DNA of 64,000 nucleotides. Source: Tetracentron sinense. Taxonomy: Eukaryota; Streptophyta; Magnoliopsida; Trochodendrales; Trochodendraceae. The notes under the pieces are model-generated. The model had not been told where the DNA came from. It ran no database searches and saw only the letters and a list, made by a program, of their open reading frames with translations. The translations under genes were made by a program, and so were the position numbers. The stretch spans positions 45,062,034 to 45,126,033 of the forward strand of contig CM026551.1 of assembly GCA_015143295.1 (NCBI GenBank). Direction: 5' to 3'. Below, in pieces: positions 1 to 12,939 of this stretch (positions are counted from its first letter, which is position 1; every line of letters begins with the position of its first letter).

Positions 1-160
1 CAGGTATTTTGGTGCCTTAATTTTTTCCTGAACCATCTTTTGAGATTTTGGTCTAGCAGGCTTTGAGAATCTTACATTAGTCGGGGGAGATACTCCGTTG
101 TCCGTCCATTGCAATCGGCAGATATCCTTTCGATGGTGAGAAGTCCTTCCTTAGAATTGT
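1..160 (-). repeat. Second, diverged copy of the integrase-tail segment of the Tat element
   Basis: Positions 20-150 resemble 1130-1300. Both hold a TTTTGCCTAGAC-like unit followed by a GAATCTT(A/G)CATTAGT stretch and end at a CCTTCC block. Block 1-1300 therefore contains a large-scale duplication about 1.15 kb apart, with the two smaller tandem arrays between the copies. The resemblance was found by eye. Confidence 0.6.
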
Positions 161-341
161 GATTTCTTCTTCGTGCATCAGATAACATTTTTCTTCGTTT
201 CACCTATATTGAGGGGCAATAACGATGATTTTGTATCCCAGGGGGATGGTGTTCTTTTAAAAGAATTGACTGAATCCAAGTTAATTTTCTCAGGCGGCCT
301 ATGTACCCATGATAGGATCAAGTTAAATGTAGTTCAGAAGG

Positions 342-800
342 CGGCGTTTGGTTCGCATTTTGAGAGCGAATAGGTAGTTTCCGTTCATACCTAGGAAGGT
401 TTAGACTCCGGCCTTGTATTTAGGGGCTTTTGAAGCTTTGATTTGTATTTTGATAGTGAATAAACAGTTTTCGTTCATGCCTAGGAGGGTTTAGACTTCA
501 GCCTTGTATTTGGGGGGCTTCTAAAACTTTGATTCGTATTTTGATAGCGAATAGGCAGTTTCCGTTCATGCCTAGGAGGGTTTAGACTTTGGCCTTGTAT
601 TTGGGGGGCTTTTGAAGCTTTGATTCACATTTTGATAGCAAATAGGCAGTTTCTGTTTATGCCTAGGAGGGTTTAGATTTTAGCCTTGTATTTGGGGGGC
701 TTTTGAAGCTTTGATTTCATTTTGATAGCGAATAGGTAGTTTCCGTTCATGCCTAGGAGGGTTTGACTTCGGTCTTGTATTCTAGAGACTTTTGAAGCAC
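342..800. repeat. About 91-bp tandem repeat, five copies, 3' region of the Tat element
   Basis: A unit containing GCCTTGTATTTGGGGGGCTT, then TTTTGATAGCGAATAGGCAG and GTTCATGCCTAGGAGGG, recurs with the anchor TTTAGAC near 398, 490, 581, 672 and 762. The copies differ at a few positions. The array lies between the integrase and the expected 3' LTR, where Tat elements often carry satellites. Confidence 0.85.
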
Positions 801-839
801 CGTGAACCTTTTTAACTTGTATTCAGGAGCCTGTCAAAT

Positions 840-1190
840 TGCTCTAATTTTTGCCTAGACTGACTCTTGGAGTGTTAGTCTAGCAAGCTATTTGTTGCCC
901 TAATTTTGCCTAGATCTTCTTCTTGAAGTTTTGGTCTAGCGAGCATTTTATTTTGATTCAATTTTTTTGTCTAAACCGCTCCTTAGGGTTTTCAACTTAG
1001 TGAGTCATTATTGTTCTAATTTTTGCCTAAACCACCCCTTAGGATTTTCGACTTAGCGAGCATGACTCTAATTTTTGCCTAAGCCGTCCCTTAGGATTTT
1101 CAACTTGGCGAGTCATTTTGTGTTCTAAATTTTGCCTAGACTGTCTTTTAAAGTTTTGGTTTAGCGAGCGTTTCGATTCGTAGGAGTAGT
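840..1190. repeat. 50-62-bp tandem repeat, six copies, beside the integrase tail
   Basis: Units begin TTTTGCCTA(G/A)AC and end with (T/C)TTAG(C/T)GAG, near 847, 904, 966, 1021, 1072 and 1130. Unit length varies between about 51 and 62. A seventh, isolated unit is at about 22-60 in the duplicated segment. Confidence 0.8.
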
Positions 1191-1199
1191 ATCGTTTGA

Positions 1200-2560
1200 G
1201 GAATCTTGCATTAGTTGGAGGGATAATTCACTCTCCATGCATTGAGGTCAGCAGGTATGCTCCATTAGAATGTACCTTCTTGACGACGTATGACCCTTCC
1301 CATTTTGGTTCGAGCTTTTACTTGGTTTGACGAGTGACGATGATTGGAGTTCTGACCATTAAGACCAAATCTCCTATTTTGAAAGACCTTAGTCTTATTC
1401 TTTTGTTGAAGGCATTAGTTAGCCTTTGTCTATACATCTCTAAACTCTGTTGGGCTTGGAAACGACGTTCATTAAGAGTTTCGAGCTCTGCAAGATGAAC
1501 TTTAGCTGAGTCTTCTTTTGTGATAGACTGCTGAATTGCCACCCGTAGGGAGGAAATTTGAATTTCAAGGGGGAGAACTGCTTCATTGCCGAAAACCAGG
1601 GAATACGACGTGGCCTGTGTTGGAGTCCGATGAGTAGTTCTATATGCCTAGAGGGCTTCGAGTAGGCGTTCGTGCTAGTCCTATTTGCTTTTATCCACAA
1701 CTTTCTTGAGGATTTTGCACAGTCTTGTTGAAGGCTTTGGCAAGACCATTCGCGGCTGCATAGTAGTGGGTGGAATGGTTTTCTCGGATACCAAATTTAG
1801 CATACAACTTGTGTATAGGAGTGCTTCGAAAAGGTTGCCCATTATCTGTGATGATACTTTCTGGAATCCTGAACCGATATATGATGTTGGTCCGGATGAA
1901 GTTTGTCATTGAGTGGTGTTTGACCTCTTTGAGAGCCACGACTTCAGCCAATTTTGAGAAGTAGTCCATTACAGCTAGGGTGGGGTGAATAGTCCTATGA
2001 CATCCATTCCCCATGCTGCAAAGGGCCATGAATATGTTGTTATGTGAAGAGGCTCGGGAGCCCTATGTATGAAATCAGCATGAAGTTGACAAACTTTGCA
2101 TTTTCTTGCATAGTTGAGAGAATTAGTGATCATCGTAGGCCAGTAATAGCCTAATCTTTTTAGCAGCATTTATAGCTTGGGTCCAGCTTGGTAGGCATAG
2201 TAAATACCGGCATGAGTTTCTTCCATGGCTTGATCTATTTCATCTCCTAAGAGGCACCTCATTAAGATACCATCTAGGGACTTTTTATATAAGGTTTCTT
2301 CCAACATCACAAATTTCGTGACTTGTCGACGGACTTCATCGTGTTTGGCACGGTATCCAGACAATCGACTATGTTGGAGATAATCGATGAAGGGCTGTCG
2401 CCAGTCTTCGTCTTTTTCTTTGATTATCACAACACAAACTATTTTTAGGAGATCTATCTTTGGAAGGGGTTTGAGAGTTCTTCTTTCTCCCACTGTGATG
2501 GTCAGTACCCTGTTTGTTGGTAGAGTTAGAGATGTTGTAAAACCGGTCAAAGCATTGGCT
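1200..2560 (-). pseudogene. Integrase region of the Tat element (fossil)
   Basis: Translated pieces show the zinc-binding and linker part (YYWPTM, then CKVCQLHAD, then WPFAAWGMDVIG), the catalytic core (a stretch with ITDNGQPF) and a C-terminal part (FKIGDLVL). This is the usual order of a Gypsy integrase. It is the last enzyme of the polyprotein and is followed by the tandem repeats. The region is broken. Confidence 0.8.
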
Positions 2561-2639
2561 TGCTTTTTGGAATTTGAGCAAGTAGTAGGTCCACTCTCTT
2601 CTGATAAGGAAGGAGGTTGAATCTTCGTACAGCGTATTC

Positions 2640-3010
2640 ACCTCGAACTTGTTTGATGACGAGTTCTGAATCCTTGTAGATTGTTAGTTCATCCACCAGA
2701 ATTTCGAGATCCAATTCAAGACCTGCTATCAGGGCTTCATATTTAGCTTCATTATTTGAGCATCATTTTGTTAGGGCTAATGAATAGGGTAGTATTGCAT
2801 GTTTGGTGTGACAAAGACCATACCAACACCTGATTTGTTCTCCTTTGGGTTGATGTGTTTGATTCCATCAGGGCTTCTTGAAGCTACATCAAAGTATATC
2901 TTCCAGCTTGGTTTGACCCGTACCTGCATAACTTCTTTGTCAAGGAGATCAGTGACCAAAGGCGAGTCTGCAGGAACCGGATGCTGCAAAGGAGTCAGCA
3001 AGGGCTTGCC
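2640..3010 (-). pseudogene. Archaeal-type RNase H region of the Tat element (fossil)
   Basis: A segment with WKIYFDVAS and GVGMVFVTP resembles the WxLYFDGAS...GAGVVLVSP pattern of the additional RNase H placed between RT-RNase H and integrase in Tat elements. It supports the lineage call. The region is broken. Confidence 0.65.
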
Positions 3011-3079
3011 CTTTCATTGCCCTTTGGGGCACCGATTCGATTTCGAATTTAGACAGGAGTACTACCCATTTAGCCATTC

Positions 3080-4240
3080 TACCTGAGAGAGTGGGGCGAT
3101 ACATTATGTATTTGAGAGGATCGGCTCTGGATATCAATTTCACCGAATGCTTGAGCATATAATACCTTAATTTCTTTAGTGTGAAGATGAGGGCTAGACA
3201 GACTTTTTCTATCAGCGTATATCTGCATTCTGCTCCAACCAGTCCTGCTTAGATAGTACCTGACATTCTCCCTTCCTTGGTCGTTATGTTGAGAAAGGAG
3301 AGCTTCGAGAGATCCTTCGAGTGTTGCTATATAGAGGATAAGCGGCTTTCCTCTGATAGGACCTATGAGGACTAGTGGGTTGGTGAGATAGGTTTTGATG
3401 CTATCGAGGACATCTTGACAAGCCTGATTCCATTGGAATGGTATTCCCTTCTTCATCAGCCGAGAAAACGGTTGGCACCTTCCAGCCAAATTGGAGATGA
3501 ATCTCTGGATATAAGCGAGTCGACCCTGAAGTCCTTTCAACTCGCGAAAATTTCTTGGAGGGGTCATATCACGAATGGCCTTTATCTTAGTAGGGTCAAT
3601 CTTGATTCCTCTGTGGCGTACCACAAAACCTAGGAATTTCTCAGATGCAACTCCGAACGCGTATTTGAGCGGGTTGATTTTGAGCTGATGTTGCCGCAAT
3701 CTATCGAAGATTTCTTGAAGATTATCGAAATGATTACTTCGTTGCCTTGTTTTGACAACCAAGTCATCGACATAACACTCGACTCTGTCATGGAGAATAT
3801 CCCCAAATATGATAGTTATGACCCTTTGATAGGTTGCTCCGGTATTTTTGAGGCCAAATGACATGACTTTGTAGCAGAACACTCCCTTAGGGGTGTGGAA
3901 GGCTGTCAGTTCTTCATCTTCTAGAGCCATCTTGATTTGGTTGTAACAGGAGTATCTATCCATGAGGGACAGGGCTTTGAAGTCGGTTGTGGTATCGACC
4001 ATCATTTCTGTGATGGGCAAAGAGAAGTCGTCCTTGGGACAGGCTTCATTCAAATCCCCGGAAGTCTATGCAAACTCGGATCTGTCCATTTTTCTTGTTT
4101 ATGGGAACAACGTTGGCAAGCCAAGTAGGGAATTGAACCTCTCTTATGAACCCAGCTTTGAGGAGTTTATCTACCTCAGCTTCAATTTGAGCAACCAGTT
4201 CTGGGCGAGCTCTTCTTTATGCCTGTTTGATCAGATTGAC
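3080..4240 (-). pseudogene. Reverse transcriptase region of the Tat element (fossil)
   Basis: The translated sequence has NEACPKDDFSLP, YNQIKMALEDEELTAF, FGLKNTGATYQR and the active-site motif YVDDLVVK, then NFRELKGLQGRLAYIQRF. These are the conserved blocks of Gypsy reverse transcriptases and the wording is closest to the Tat lineage. It is followed by the start of an RNase H domain. Confidence 0.85.
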
Positions 4241-5799
4241 ATCTTTTCGAGTTGTAAGATGATGGACTGTAATTTTTGGATCTAAACCAGACATTTCTAT
4301 ATAGTTCCAGGCGAAGACATCCTTGTACTCTTTTAGGAGACAAAGATATTCTTCTTTTTCTGTTTCAAAGAGGGAAGCACTGACGAATGTTGGCCTTGGG
4401 TCTTGTTCTGAGCCAAGGTTGACTTCGAGAAGATCATCAACTGTTGCTTGACCTCCTGCTTCAAATTCTGGAGGAGCCGGATGGACTTCCGTTTCTTCTG
4501 GTGGTTCTTCCATGATCATTTCTTCTCTTAAAGAGGAGTCTTCATCTACCATAATAGTATTTACGGTCCATACTAGATCTTCATTTGGTGAAGGACAAGA
4601 ATTTTCTAACTCAGATTTTCCCAAGTTAGAGATAACCTGTTTATAGCTAGCTGAAATCCTAAGTACTGGCGTATTTTCATGCTCAACTTGCTTTTCTTCT
4701 TCAGTATTAAATCCATGCTTCTTAAGCATTTTCTTGATTGTTGGATTAAACACATGCTTTCTTTGATAAGGATTAATTCTTCTGTCCCTTTTATTGTTCC
4801 GGGGGTAGCTTTACCTACTTGCCCTGCGGAATGAAAAATGATAGGCTTTTCCAATGTTCCTCTGGATGGAATAATGACACTGGGAATGACTTCCACTGTC
4901 GCCCATTTCTGCCATGCATCGAGACTGACCTTCGCCAGGCCATCAATCATATCTTGATGCCTCGCCTCAACCCATGTAGATGCTTGTAGAGACTCCCCTT
5001 TTTCTAGAAGCCATTCTATGGAGACTTCTTCTAACATTGACTCCTCCCTGACAATGACCATATTTACGATCTGGTTATGATTTCCTCCAAATACAAAGAC
5101 TGGGGGATTATACCCAATTCCTAGCGTATCTGCATCAACATAGTTACCAGTATCCAGGGCTTTATGTTGCTCCATTTTGAGCATAGATTCGTAAGCTGGT
5201 AGGAGAGTTCCTTTGACTTTCTCTCATTCTTCAAGATCAAACCCTTAGTCTTTGAGGAGCTTGATAGTTGTTTTACTAAAGCTTATCTTCTTCCTGTAAG
5301 GATTGACGATTCTGCTCTTTTCATCAGTCCATGAGGAGTTTATCCTGTCATATGCACCCAAGGAATTGAAGGGCATCGGCTTCTGTCCTCTTTTCTTGAT
5401 TGGGATAGTAAGACTGAAGGTAGTTTCTACCATTGTATAGTTCATTTTCCTCAAAGGGACTAAATGATCACCTTTCAGAGCTTGAAGAGGGCCAACTTGT
5501 TCAACCTCGTGAATTCGGAAGGGATCTGCTGGTTTGTCCTTCTCAGGCTTCTAGGAAGATTCGACCAAAGCCAGGGTTGGTTGTCCTTTACTCTGGGACT
5601 TTGGGGTATACTTGAATACCCTTTTCAGAACTGTAGTTTGGGCAGGTCCATGATTGCTCTTCGGGCCACTTTCAACTTTTTTTCCTTTGGACTTCTGTTG
5701 AATGCTTCTTTGGGTACTTTTGACATAGAAACACGTATCTGTGTAATATGCTTCTACATCATTGAAAGGGTCATCATCAACATCGATCCTTGCTTGCTT

Positions 5800-6120
5800 G
5801 TTCCCTTGAGGGTATTTAAGGCATTGATGATAGGTGGATGACACACCCAGATGGTTATGCATCTATTGACGCCCTAATAAGGCATTATACAATGTATCAA
5901 CATCAATCACCAGAAATGTTGTAGTTTCAGTGATATCCCCAAACCTAGTTTTGAGGTTGATCATGTCCATGGGCTTCTGCTCATTTTGGTTGAAGCATTG
6001 GATGATTAGGTTGCTTTCATGAAGCTACCTTATTTGTACACCAAGCTTGGACAACATCCTTCTTGGGAGGATGTTGACGGCCGAACCTCCATCTATCATC
6101 ACTCTGGAGATACTAGTTTC
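5800..6120 (-). pseudogene. Aspartic protease region of the Tat element (fossil)
   Basis: Reading the minus strand gives IDGGSAVNILP near 6.1 kb and YNALLGR followed by a GVSSTYHQCLKY-like stretch near 5.85 kb. DGGS followed by a hydrophobic run is the usual protease signature of Tat elements, and NALLGR with HQCLKY marks its C-terminal end. Confidence 0.7.
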
Positions 6121-7399
6121 ATTAACTAGACTTGAGATGAATAGTGGCCGATTATGCTGGAGAGTCTCAGCTCACATGTCTTCATCATCGAAAGTGATTG
6201 TGAAGAGGCAAAAAGTCCCTATTTCAGGAGGCTACGGCGGTTGACTTGTAACTTCTTCAGAGAAGTCTTCCGGATTGGAGAGGGCGTATATGAGAGGCCT
6301 TCTCAATTCAGGGGACATCTTGAGAGCATCATAGATGCTTAGGAAGGAGGGAATTTTCTTTAAATGAGTTAGAATTTCGTACTTGACCCTCTCATTACCG
6401 GGCGCTGTTTGGGCTGGGGTCGGTTAAGCTCTAGTTCGATTTCATGTTGGACTGGCACAAAACTCGGTTCCAGCTTTCTATCTGATCGGAGGTTGAGTTG
6501 ATAGACTTTGGCAATCATTTGATCCATTGTTTCAGACAACTCTCCTTTCAAGAGTTGGACCATGTTCATAGAATTGAAGTCTAACTTCATTTTCTTGCTC
6601 TGAAAGGGTGACCGATTTCTTCTTTCATATCGCTCTATCGGACTTCCAGACTAAGCTGAAATTAGTTCAGATGCCAGTGAACTGTTAGCTGGCCCTAAGT
6701 TTAGAACTACTTTTTTTGTTGGAGGGTCCTTGTTCAAACTGACTACAGCAGGTGAATCTTGATTCTTAGGCTGAGGTGAGGTTTGCACCGATCGTCGAAT
6801 CTGACGATGGTTTTGATTCGGGGCTTCAAGTGTATTTAACCTTTCTTGAGGGGAATCAGACTGCACTTATACATCATCTACCTCTCGTTCTCCTTCAGAT
6901 GAAAATCCTTTAGAAAGATCAGAAAGTCCCATAGGTGTCCGTCTTGGCGTGGTTGGTCTCCTTTTTGAGAGTTCGATATCTTCAGATTGATCTAGCCAAT
7001 CCTGAAATGCCCGATGTCTTTCTGGATTGCAGGCTACCACTTGTCTGGTATATTCAACTGTGAAGGGTCTTCATTTGGGACCGCATCGATGACGTAGCAA
7101 GAGAAGATATTGGATTCATCTCCCGAGTCTATTGACTGGAGACTATTATAATCACAGTCGAAGCAGAAGCCTAGAGGGATGAAATCCATCAAGGTGATTG
7201 CCATTTTGTTCCAGAAGAGTATCTTAGGTGGGGCCATTTTCTTGGCTTTCCTTGCTCTTTCCCTTTTCTTCTTCTTTTCTACCTTGGCTATGCACTTCCC
7301 TTTTCTTCTTTGGGCTTAAGCCTGCCTTGTAGCCTGAGCTTGCTTTTTAGCATCGGTATTTTGAGCCAACTGCTTTTTCTTCTTGGCTCTTTTGCTTTC

Positions 7400-9680
7400 G
7401 AAGAGAGTCTAATCTTCTTCATTTGGCGGTTTGTCGCTAGGAAGATTACCACTTGAAGACGCTATATCTTTTTCAAATGGTTCTGAAGCCACCATCGTAT
7501 TGGATGTAGCTGCCTGTTGGAGATCCTGATAAATGAGAATCTCTTTATTGTCCAAAAGTCTTTGAATGATGTCCTTCAGTACAAAGCAGTCACCTATCTT
7601 GTGACTGATTATACGATGATAAGGACAATATTTGAGATCATCTTTTATCCCGATCTCTTGAGCTCTCCTGCTTTCTGGGAGAGTGATGAGTTCATTAGCG
7701 AGAAGATCTTCAAACAAGTCTTCGACAATGTCTTCAGAGAATGAATAAGTTTTATTCATTCTTTCCTTAATGGTGATCTTCTTTGGTGGGTCGTGCTTAT
7801 CTTGCCATTGTGGCCTTTTGGCTCCACCTTAAGTTGGTTTAGTACCAATCTTGACTGGTGCTTTACCATTGTTTGATCGATCGATTGGTCTACCGGTATT
7901 TGGTGTTGGTTTACAGTCCTTTTCATTTCAACTACTGCGACTGTTGAGGATTCAAGGCGATCAGTGCCTCTGCTTCACCTTCTCTTTCCTATGTGGCTCT
8001 CCATGTTGTATGCTTTTCTGCACAGATCTTCGAAACCTGTAAAGGTTTGAGCCATGAGGGCAGTTGACAGATCATGCTTAAAGTTGTTGAGGCACATCCG
8101 GATAAGTTCTAATTGAGTGAACTTTTGAGGACATGAGAAAGTCAAAGTTCTACATCGGGCAATGAATTATGTTACAAACTCATTGTCTCTCTTTTTGGTT
8201 TCAATCAATTCTGGAACACCTACTTTTCTTTGAGTGTTGTAGAATTGCTTGCTGAATTCATTCACCATCGTGCTCTAATCAGGGATCGAAGTCTTAGAGA
8301 GATTGGCGTACAAAGTGAAAACAGCACCTTCCAAAGATTGCATGAAAAGTTTGAGACAGAGAGCTCCTGTCTTGGATGCTAATCCACCCCTCGAAAGAAA
8401 ATGAGACAAATGTTGCATCGGATCTCCAGTACCATCAAACATTTTGAATGTTGGTTGAACGAAGCTTGACGGGAATAGCACCGCATCCATGATGGCTGGA
8501 TAGGGCTTCAGGATCATCCGGACATCCTCTTCTTTTTCTTTGGCTATCGCATTTGATTGCGAACAGTCTTTTCATTGACAGCGAGAAGAGATGGTAAAAT
8601 TCCTCCTATGAGGGTGGCTTGATTTGGAATGGGACCTGTTTCGGGTATCCTTGGATGATTTAGAGGTACAGAGGCTGTGTCTTGATTACTGCTATCTCCT
8701 TGGTACGGGAAACGGGGTCCAGGTGCTGATGCAGATTTGAGAGCTGACAATTGAGTAGCCAACTCTTGCATTTGAAACATCATGGTCGTGATCTCATCAT
8801 CCTTATACTGGAGCTGAGCCTGTAACACTGCTGCTGTTTGATCATTTAATGGTGGAGGTGCTGAAGTTGAAGGATTATTCCCTTGACCTATGTTCCCGTC
8901 CAAATTTGTCATCATGACCATTACCGGTCGTTCTGACACTGCTCCTTATAGTTGGAACAGATTCTGAAATTCTTCTTCTGTGAAGTAAGTGCTAGACATC
9001 CCGTATAGAGGATTAGGTGCACTGAAAACCATTTGAGGTATTTCTGATACAGCGCTGACTAGACTATTGGTTCATCAGAATTATAACCCTCGGTTGGGAA
9101 GATTCTTCACAATTCTCTTAGAGAGGTTATTGGGGCCAATTACTACTCTGATCCCTCTTGGTATCCACTAGCATCAGGCTCTGGGGCTGATTGAATTAGG
9201 TCTTGGGCTTTTTCTTTGCCTTTGGCCTGATTCTTGCGGCTTTTCTTCCTTCTCGGAACTGTTTGATCGGGAGCTACTGTTTCAACAGCTCTAGAAGGCT
9301 CTGTCTTGTCCAAAGTAGCTAGAATGGCAGCAGCTGTGTTCTGAGAACGTTGCCTTTCCGAGAGAGTTTGCTCGAGTGATGTACTGGTTCCTTGAAACAA
9401 CGGAGTTGTAAACTGTTCTGGATCAGGGTTCCTTGTACCAACCACATTTACGGACACCCTTTCATAATGGGGGTACGATGTTTTGGTCCTTGGTTCTTCC
9501 CGAACACGATGAGTATGAGATGACCTTTGCTTTCTAGACCTTCTCGGTTTTGACCGGTAATTGTATGCCCTTCTTGGTGGAGCCGAGGGGTATTTTTGGA
9601 TTCTGAATTGGAGGATCTCCTCGGGAGTCTTCTTCATTGGCATTTTAAAGGGAGAAGAACTTATATTTAACACTTTGACC
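7400..9680 (-). pseudogene. gag region of the Tat element (fossil)
   Basis: Translated pieces show an N-terminal basic and proline-rich part (about 9.67-9.14 kb), the core PYPAIMDAVLFPSSF...FKMFDGTGDPMQHLSHF (about 8.5-8.3 kb) and a later KYCPYHRIISHKIGDCFVLK segment (about 7.65 kb). The last resembles the YHR..H.TEDC.LK pattern downstream of gag in Tat elements. The region is broken. Confidence 0.75.
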
Positions 9681-9999
9681 CGAGGTTCATGCAGTGTTTT
9701 GGTTCTCCTTTCTGGTTTAGCATTTGTTCAGCCCTAGAATGGGCTGAAAATCTCTGGATGAAGTCGTTGATGTTGATGAAGAACATTTGTTGTCATTGCT
9801 GCGAAGGTCGTCGGATTAACGCCTCAGAATGCATTTGGACCTAGCCTAAACAACAAGTTCCTATCTGCTAGTGCTGAGTCCAGGTTTGTATTTGCATTAA
9901 CAGTTGGGTGACTTTGATCATTGATGTTAATGGCCCTTGCGTTGTTTGAAAAAACTTGCAAGTTCACTCATTCCTTTCTTGACCTGATAACATCATTGA

Positions 10000-12780
10000 T
10001 GATATCATCAGGTGTTGAGTTATGTCTTAGGGGGACCTTGTTCTTGTTGGCCTTCAACTGCCAACTTTTCTTTTTTTTGGAAGAGGAACTATCTGTGGAT
10101 AGTGTTGAATCTGTCCATAGATCCCTCCTTCTGTTAAGAGGGTTTGTCCGTGGACTCTTCTGTCCACGGACTCATGTCTGCTTCTAGACTTATCCGCAGA
10201 GTTGCTTGTTACTCTGCCCACGAGATAAGCCTGAGCTGGACCCTTGGGTTGGGCTAGGCTTTGGGTCCATGGACCTTGATTGGGGTTCGCGGATGGGCAT
10301 TGCCCCTTGCCCGCAGAGTGGCCTTGGCCACTTCTTCTGTTCCTAGGATTAGCCTACGAACCAGTCTTCTGATCCGGGGATCCGGTCCGCGGATTGGTTC
10401 CCTGCAATTTTGCTGAAGAAGCTTTTATAAAATCTTTTAGGCCAGTGACCTTGTTCTTTTGCCCTGAGATCATTTGGGCAGCATCTTCCTTCTGTTGATA
10501 AACTTTGAGGGGTGAGTCCCAACAACCGACTTGGGCTGGGGGATCTCAACATTCTATCTTAGGATCGACTCATAGGGCTTCTCCTGTAACGACCTTAACT
10601 GGTTCATGGTTTGGGCTCGAAACGAGCTTGCTCCATTAGTTGACCCCGAAGGGTTAACAAAGTTGGAATCCCTTTTAAGGGTTTTTGGTGACATAGGTCT
10701 GCCTTTTGGGCTGACCTATCGCAAAGTGGCTGAGCCACTTTGCCTTGTGTGAACCTAGTTGAGTGCACCCTCCTTTGTATCCACAGACAGATATATCTGC
10801 GAGTGGGCACTTCCTTTTTGAGGTGATCGTGGGCTGGCTGACATCCTTTGGGATACCCGTAGACTGGCGACCTACTGTTGGCGGGTAGCTTGATGTCGAC
10901 GGGCTGCCTGCTTGCCTTTGATTTAGGCGGGCAGACTGCTTTTCCATCCCTGAGTTGATGGGGTGGGTCCTGCTTATGCTGTGGACTGGAGCGTCTTCAA
11001 CAGAGGCCTGGTCTAGTGACCGCGACCTTTTTGCAGAGGTTTGGCCAGTTGGTCGGACCTGCCTGGCTGGAGCTGTTGCCACCTTGGCCCAGGTGAGTGG
11101 ATGAGTCACCGGGATCCAGATCGAGGGTACATACACCTGTCGGTTGATGGTTAGGACGTAGCCCCGACGAATGCAGACAGTCTCGATGATCTTGGTTAGC
11201 GACAATATGAAAAGAGAGGAAAGAATCACTTTTTTTTTGTTCTTATTATTTTTTATCTTTCTTCAAAAATGAGAGGAGAAGAAAGTCTCATCGGGTGTAT
11301 CATTACTTTGTTAGCGCAGAAATGCTCTTTGCTTATCAAATTTCCTCTATTATTGTATGAAGTTTATTATTTGTTGTGGGGGACTATCCTTCTAATCTAA
11401 CTAAACTCAGACTATTAATTACCTTCCCTATTTGGGGAAGAACCTCTGATTAAGAAGAAAGATTAAAGAAGGACAAGATATTGAATAAAGTATTTATATT
11501 TATTCAATGGGGTTACCCAAATTCCTTTGCGTTACAAGATACCTCATAGAGGTTTTAACATCAAAAAGAAAGAAAAGAAAGAGAGGTGACCTTATTGAGG
11601 GTTCACCTGGTATTCTCCATTTGGGAGAGATCCTTCTTCAAACTCCTTGGTTGCTGTGTTCCTACAAAAAGAAATATTTTTCTTCTTCATTCTTTACCAC
11701 ATACGTGAATAATTTTGCATTTGGAGTTTCTAGTAAGAAACTCTCTCTTTTATATCTTTTTGGAGAGTCTTTTTAGGACTCCCCTTTGACTTCCTCTTTT
11801 TTAGGAAATCAAAAGAGGCCAACTCTCCTTAGAGAGGACCATCTGTCTCATGACAGTTGGTTTCTCTTATCTTCGAGAAGCCACACGAATGAGAGTCCTT
11901 TTTGAAGGACTCCAAAATTGGTTTCCTTTTCTAGGAAACTTGGGAGAATTCAATTTTCCCCAAAAAAAGGAAAAAGATTCTTATCTTTAGAGAAAAAGGA
12001 ATAGATAATTTTTCATTTCGGATGGGGTGCCATATGACACTCTCTCATTAGAGAAAGAGAGGGGATCTCTATCTTGGGATCTCTCAAAGCTGACAGAGAG
12101 TCCTTTTTATTAAGAATTCCTTATCATATGACGGTCAGATAATGGTTTCCATCTAGGAAAGGACTGACCTTGGTCAGTCTACAAATGAAGAGGTCAGACC
12201 CATGGTCAAACCCGCATTCTAGGGCAAGTCCAAGTATATTTGGACTACGGAGTAGGATTTGACCTTAGTCAGTCCGCGGATCAATATAGGGTAGGATCAT
12301 GGGTCCAACCCTTGGTCTAGGTTAGTTCCATGGCCTTTTATGGTCATGGATTGGGCTAGTCATTGATTGGCCCGCAGATGGACTCATGAAGTCTGTCTGC
12401 AAGCTTTAATAAGGGTTTATTCGCGAGGGCAAACCCTATCCACATGTCAGTCCCCTGAGGACTGACACACAAAAAAGGGTGTCCACGGGGCATTAATGCC
12501 CTGTTACTTAGCATTTAATGCTAGGCGAGCTGGTGGTAAGCTAGTCCTTGGCCAGCTGGTGCAGTTGCCTTTGGCATGCGCGAAGCCAAACCGTCCATTT
12601 AATGTGTGGTGATCCTGTGTAGGCAGGTGCACCATGCACCCGCCTTGCGGGCGGTGAGATTTCACTACCCACAGTCCATACTGTTGGTATTGGGCATATT
12701 CTGGTGTCAAAAGATAGTGAGTCTAGTTGTGTCTTGAGTCCTTGCCTTGAAGCATCCAATATAATGAAGATGAAGACCGA
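10000..12780 (-). other. Probable leader and 5' LTR of the Tat element, borders not resolved
   Basis: There is no gene here. The part at 10.0-11.2 kb is relatively GC-rich and carries repeated TCCGCGGAT / GTCCGTGGAC-like words. One of these, TCCGTGGAC at 10147-10155, pairs perfectly with GTCCACGGA at 10162-10170. Similar words return at 12.2-12.5 kb. An open frame at 10675-11229 has low-complexity, unfamiliar composition and I do not call it a gene. I did not find a convincing tRNA primer-binding site or matched TG...CA ends. Confidence 0.4.
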
Positions 12781-12939
12781 AGAAGATCAATTGAAGACAT
12801 TCCGATTATCGCCTTCGTTTTACTCATAAGATGGTAAGTGACCTAAATACCTTGTTACCTTAGATGAAAATTAACTTCGATAATTTATAAGAACCTAGGT
12901 GACTAGCTAGACCCTCAGAAACTAAAAAATCAGGTTTTT

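Larger units (their letters stand above)
1..12780 (-). mobile_element. Ty3/Gypsy retrotransposon, Tat lineage, old and broken, 3' end off the window
   Basis: The element reads right to left. Recognisable parts, in element order, are a probable LTR/leader (about 12.8-10.0 kb), gag (about 9.7-7.4 kb), aspartic protease (about 6.1-5.8 kb), reverse transcriptase (about 4.2-3.1 kb), a second archaeal-type RNase H (about 3.0-2.65 kb) and integrase (about 2.55-1.2 kb). The extra RNase H, the gag wording around PYPA and the RT motif YVDDLVVK are typical of the Tat (Ogre/Retand) lineage. Tandem repeats follow the integrase, as is common in Tat elements. Several breaks are spread over the coding part, so it is a fossil. 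The 3' LTR lies left of position 1. I found no certain primer-binding site or 5' LTR border, so the right limit is approximate. Age cannot be taken from LTR divergence here; the number of breaks suggests millions of years. Confidence 0.85.

Noticed and set aside
10675-11229. 184-residue minus-strand open frame in the Tat leader
   Set aside because: Unfamiliar, low-complexity composition in a region of palindromic repeats; it could be a leader frame but nothing supports a protein.
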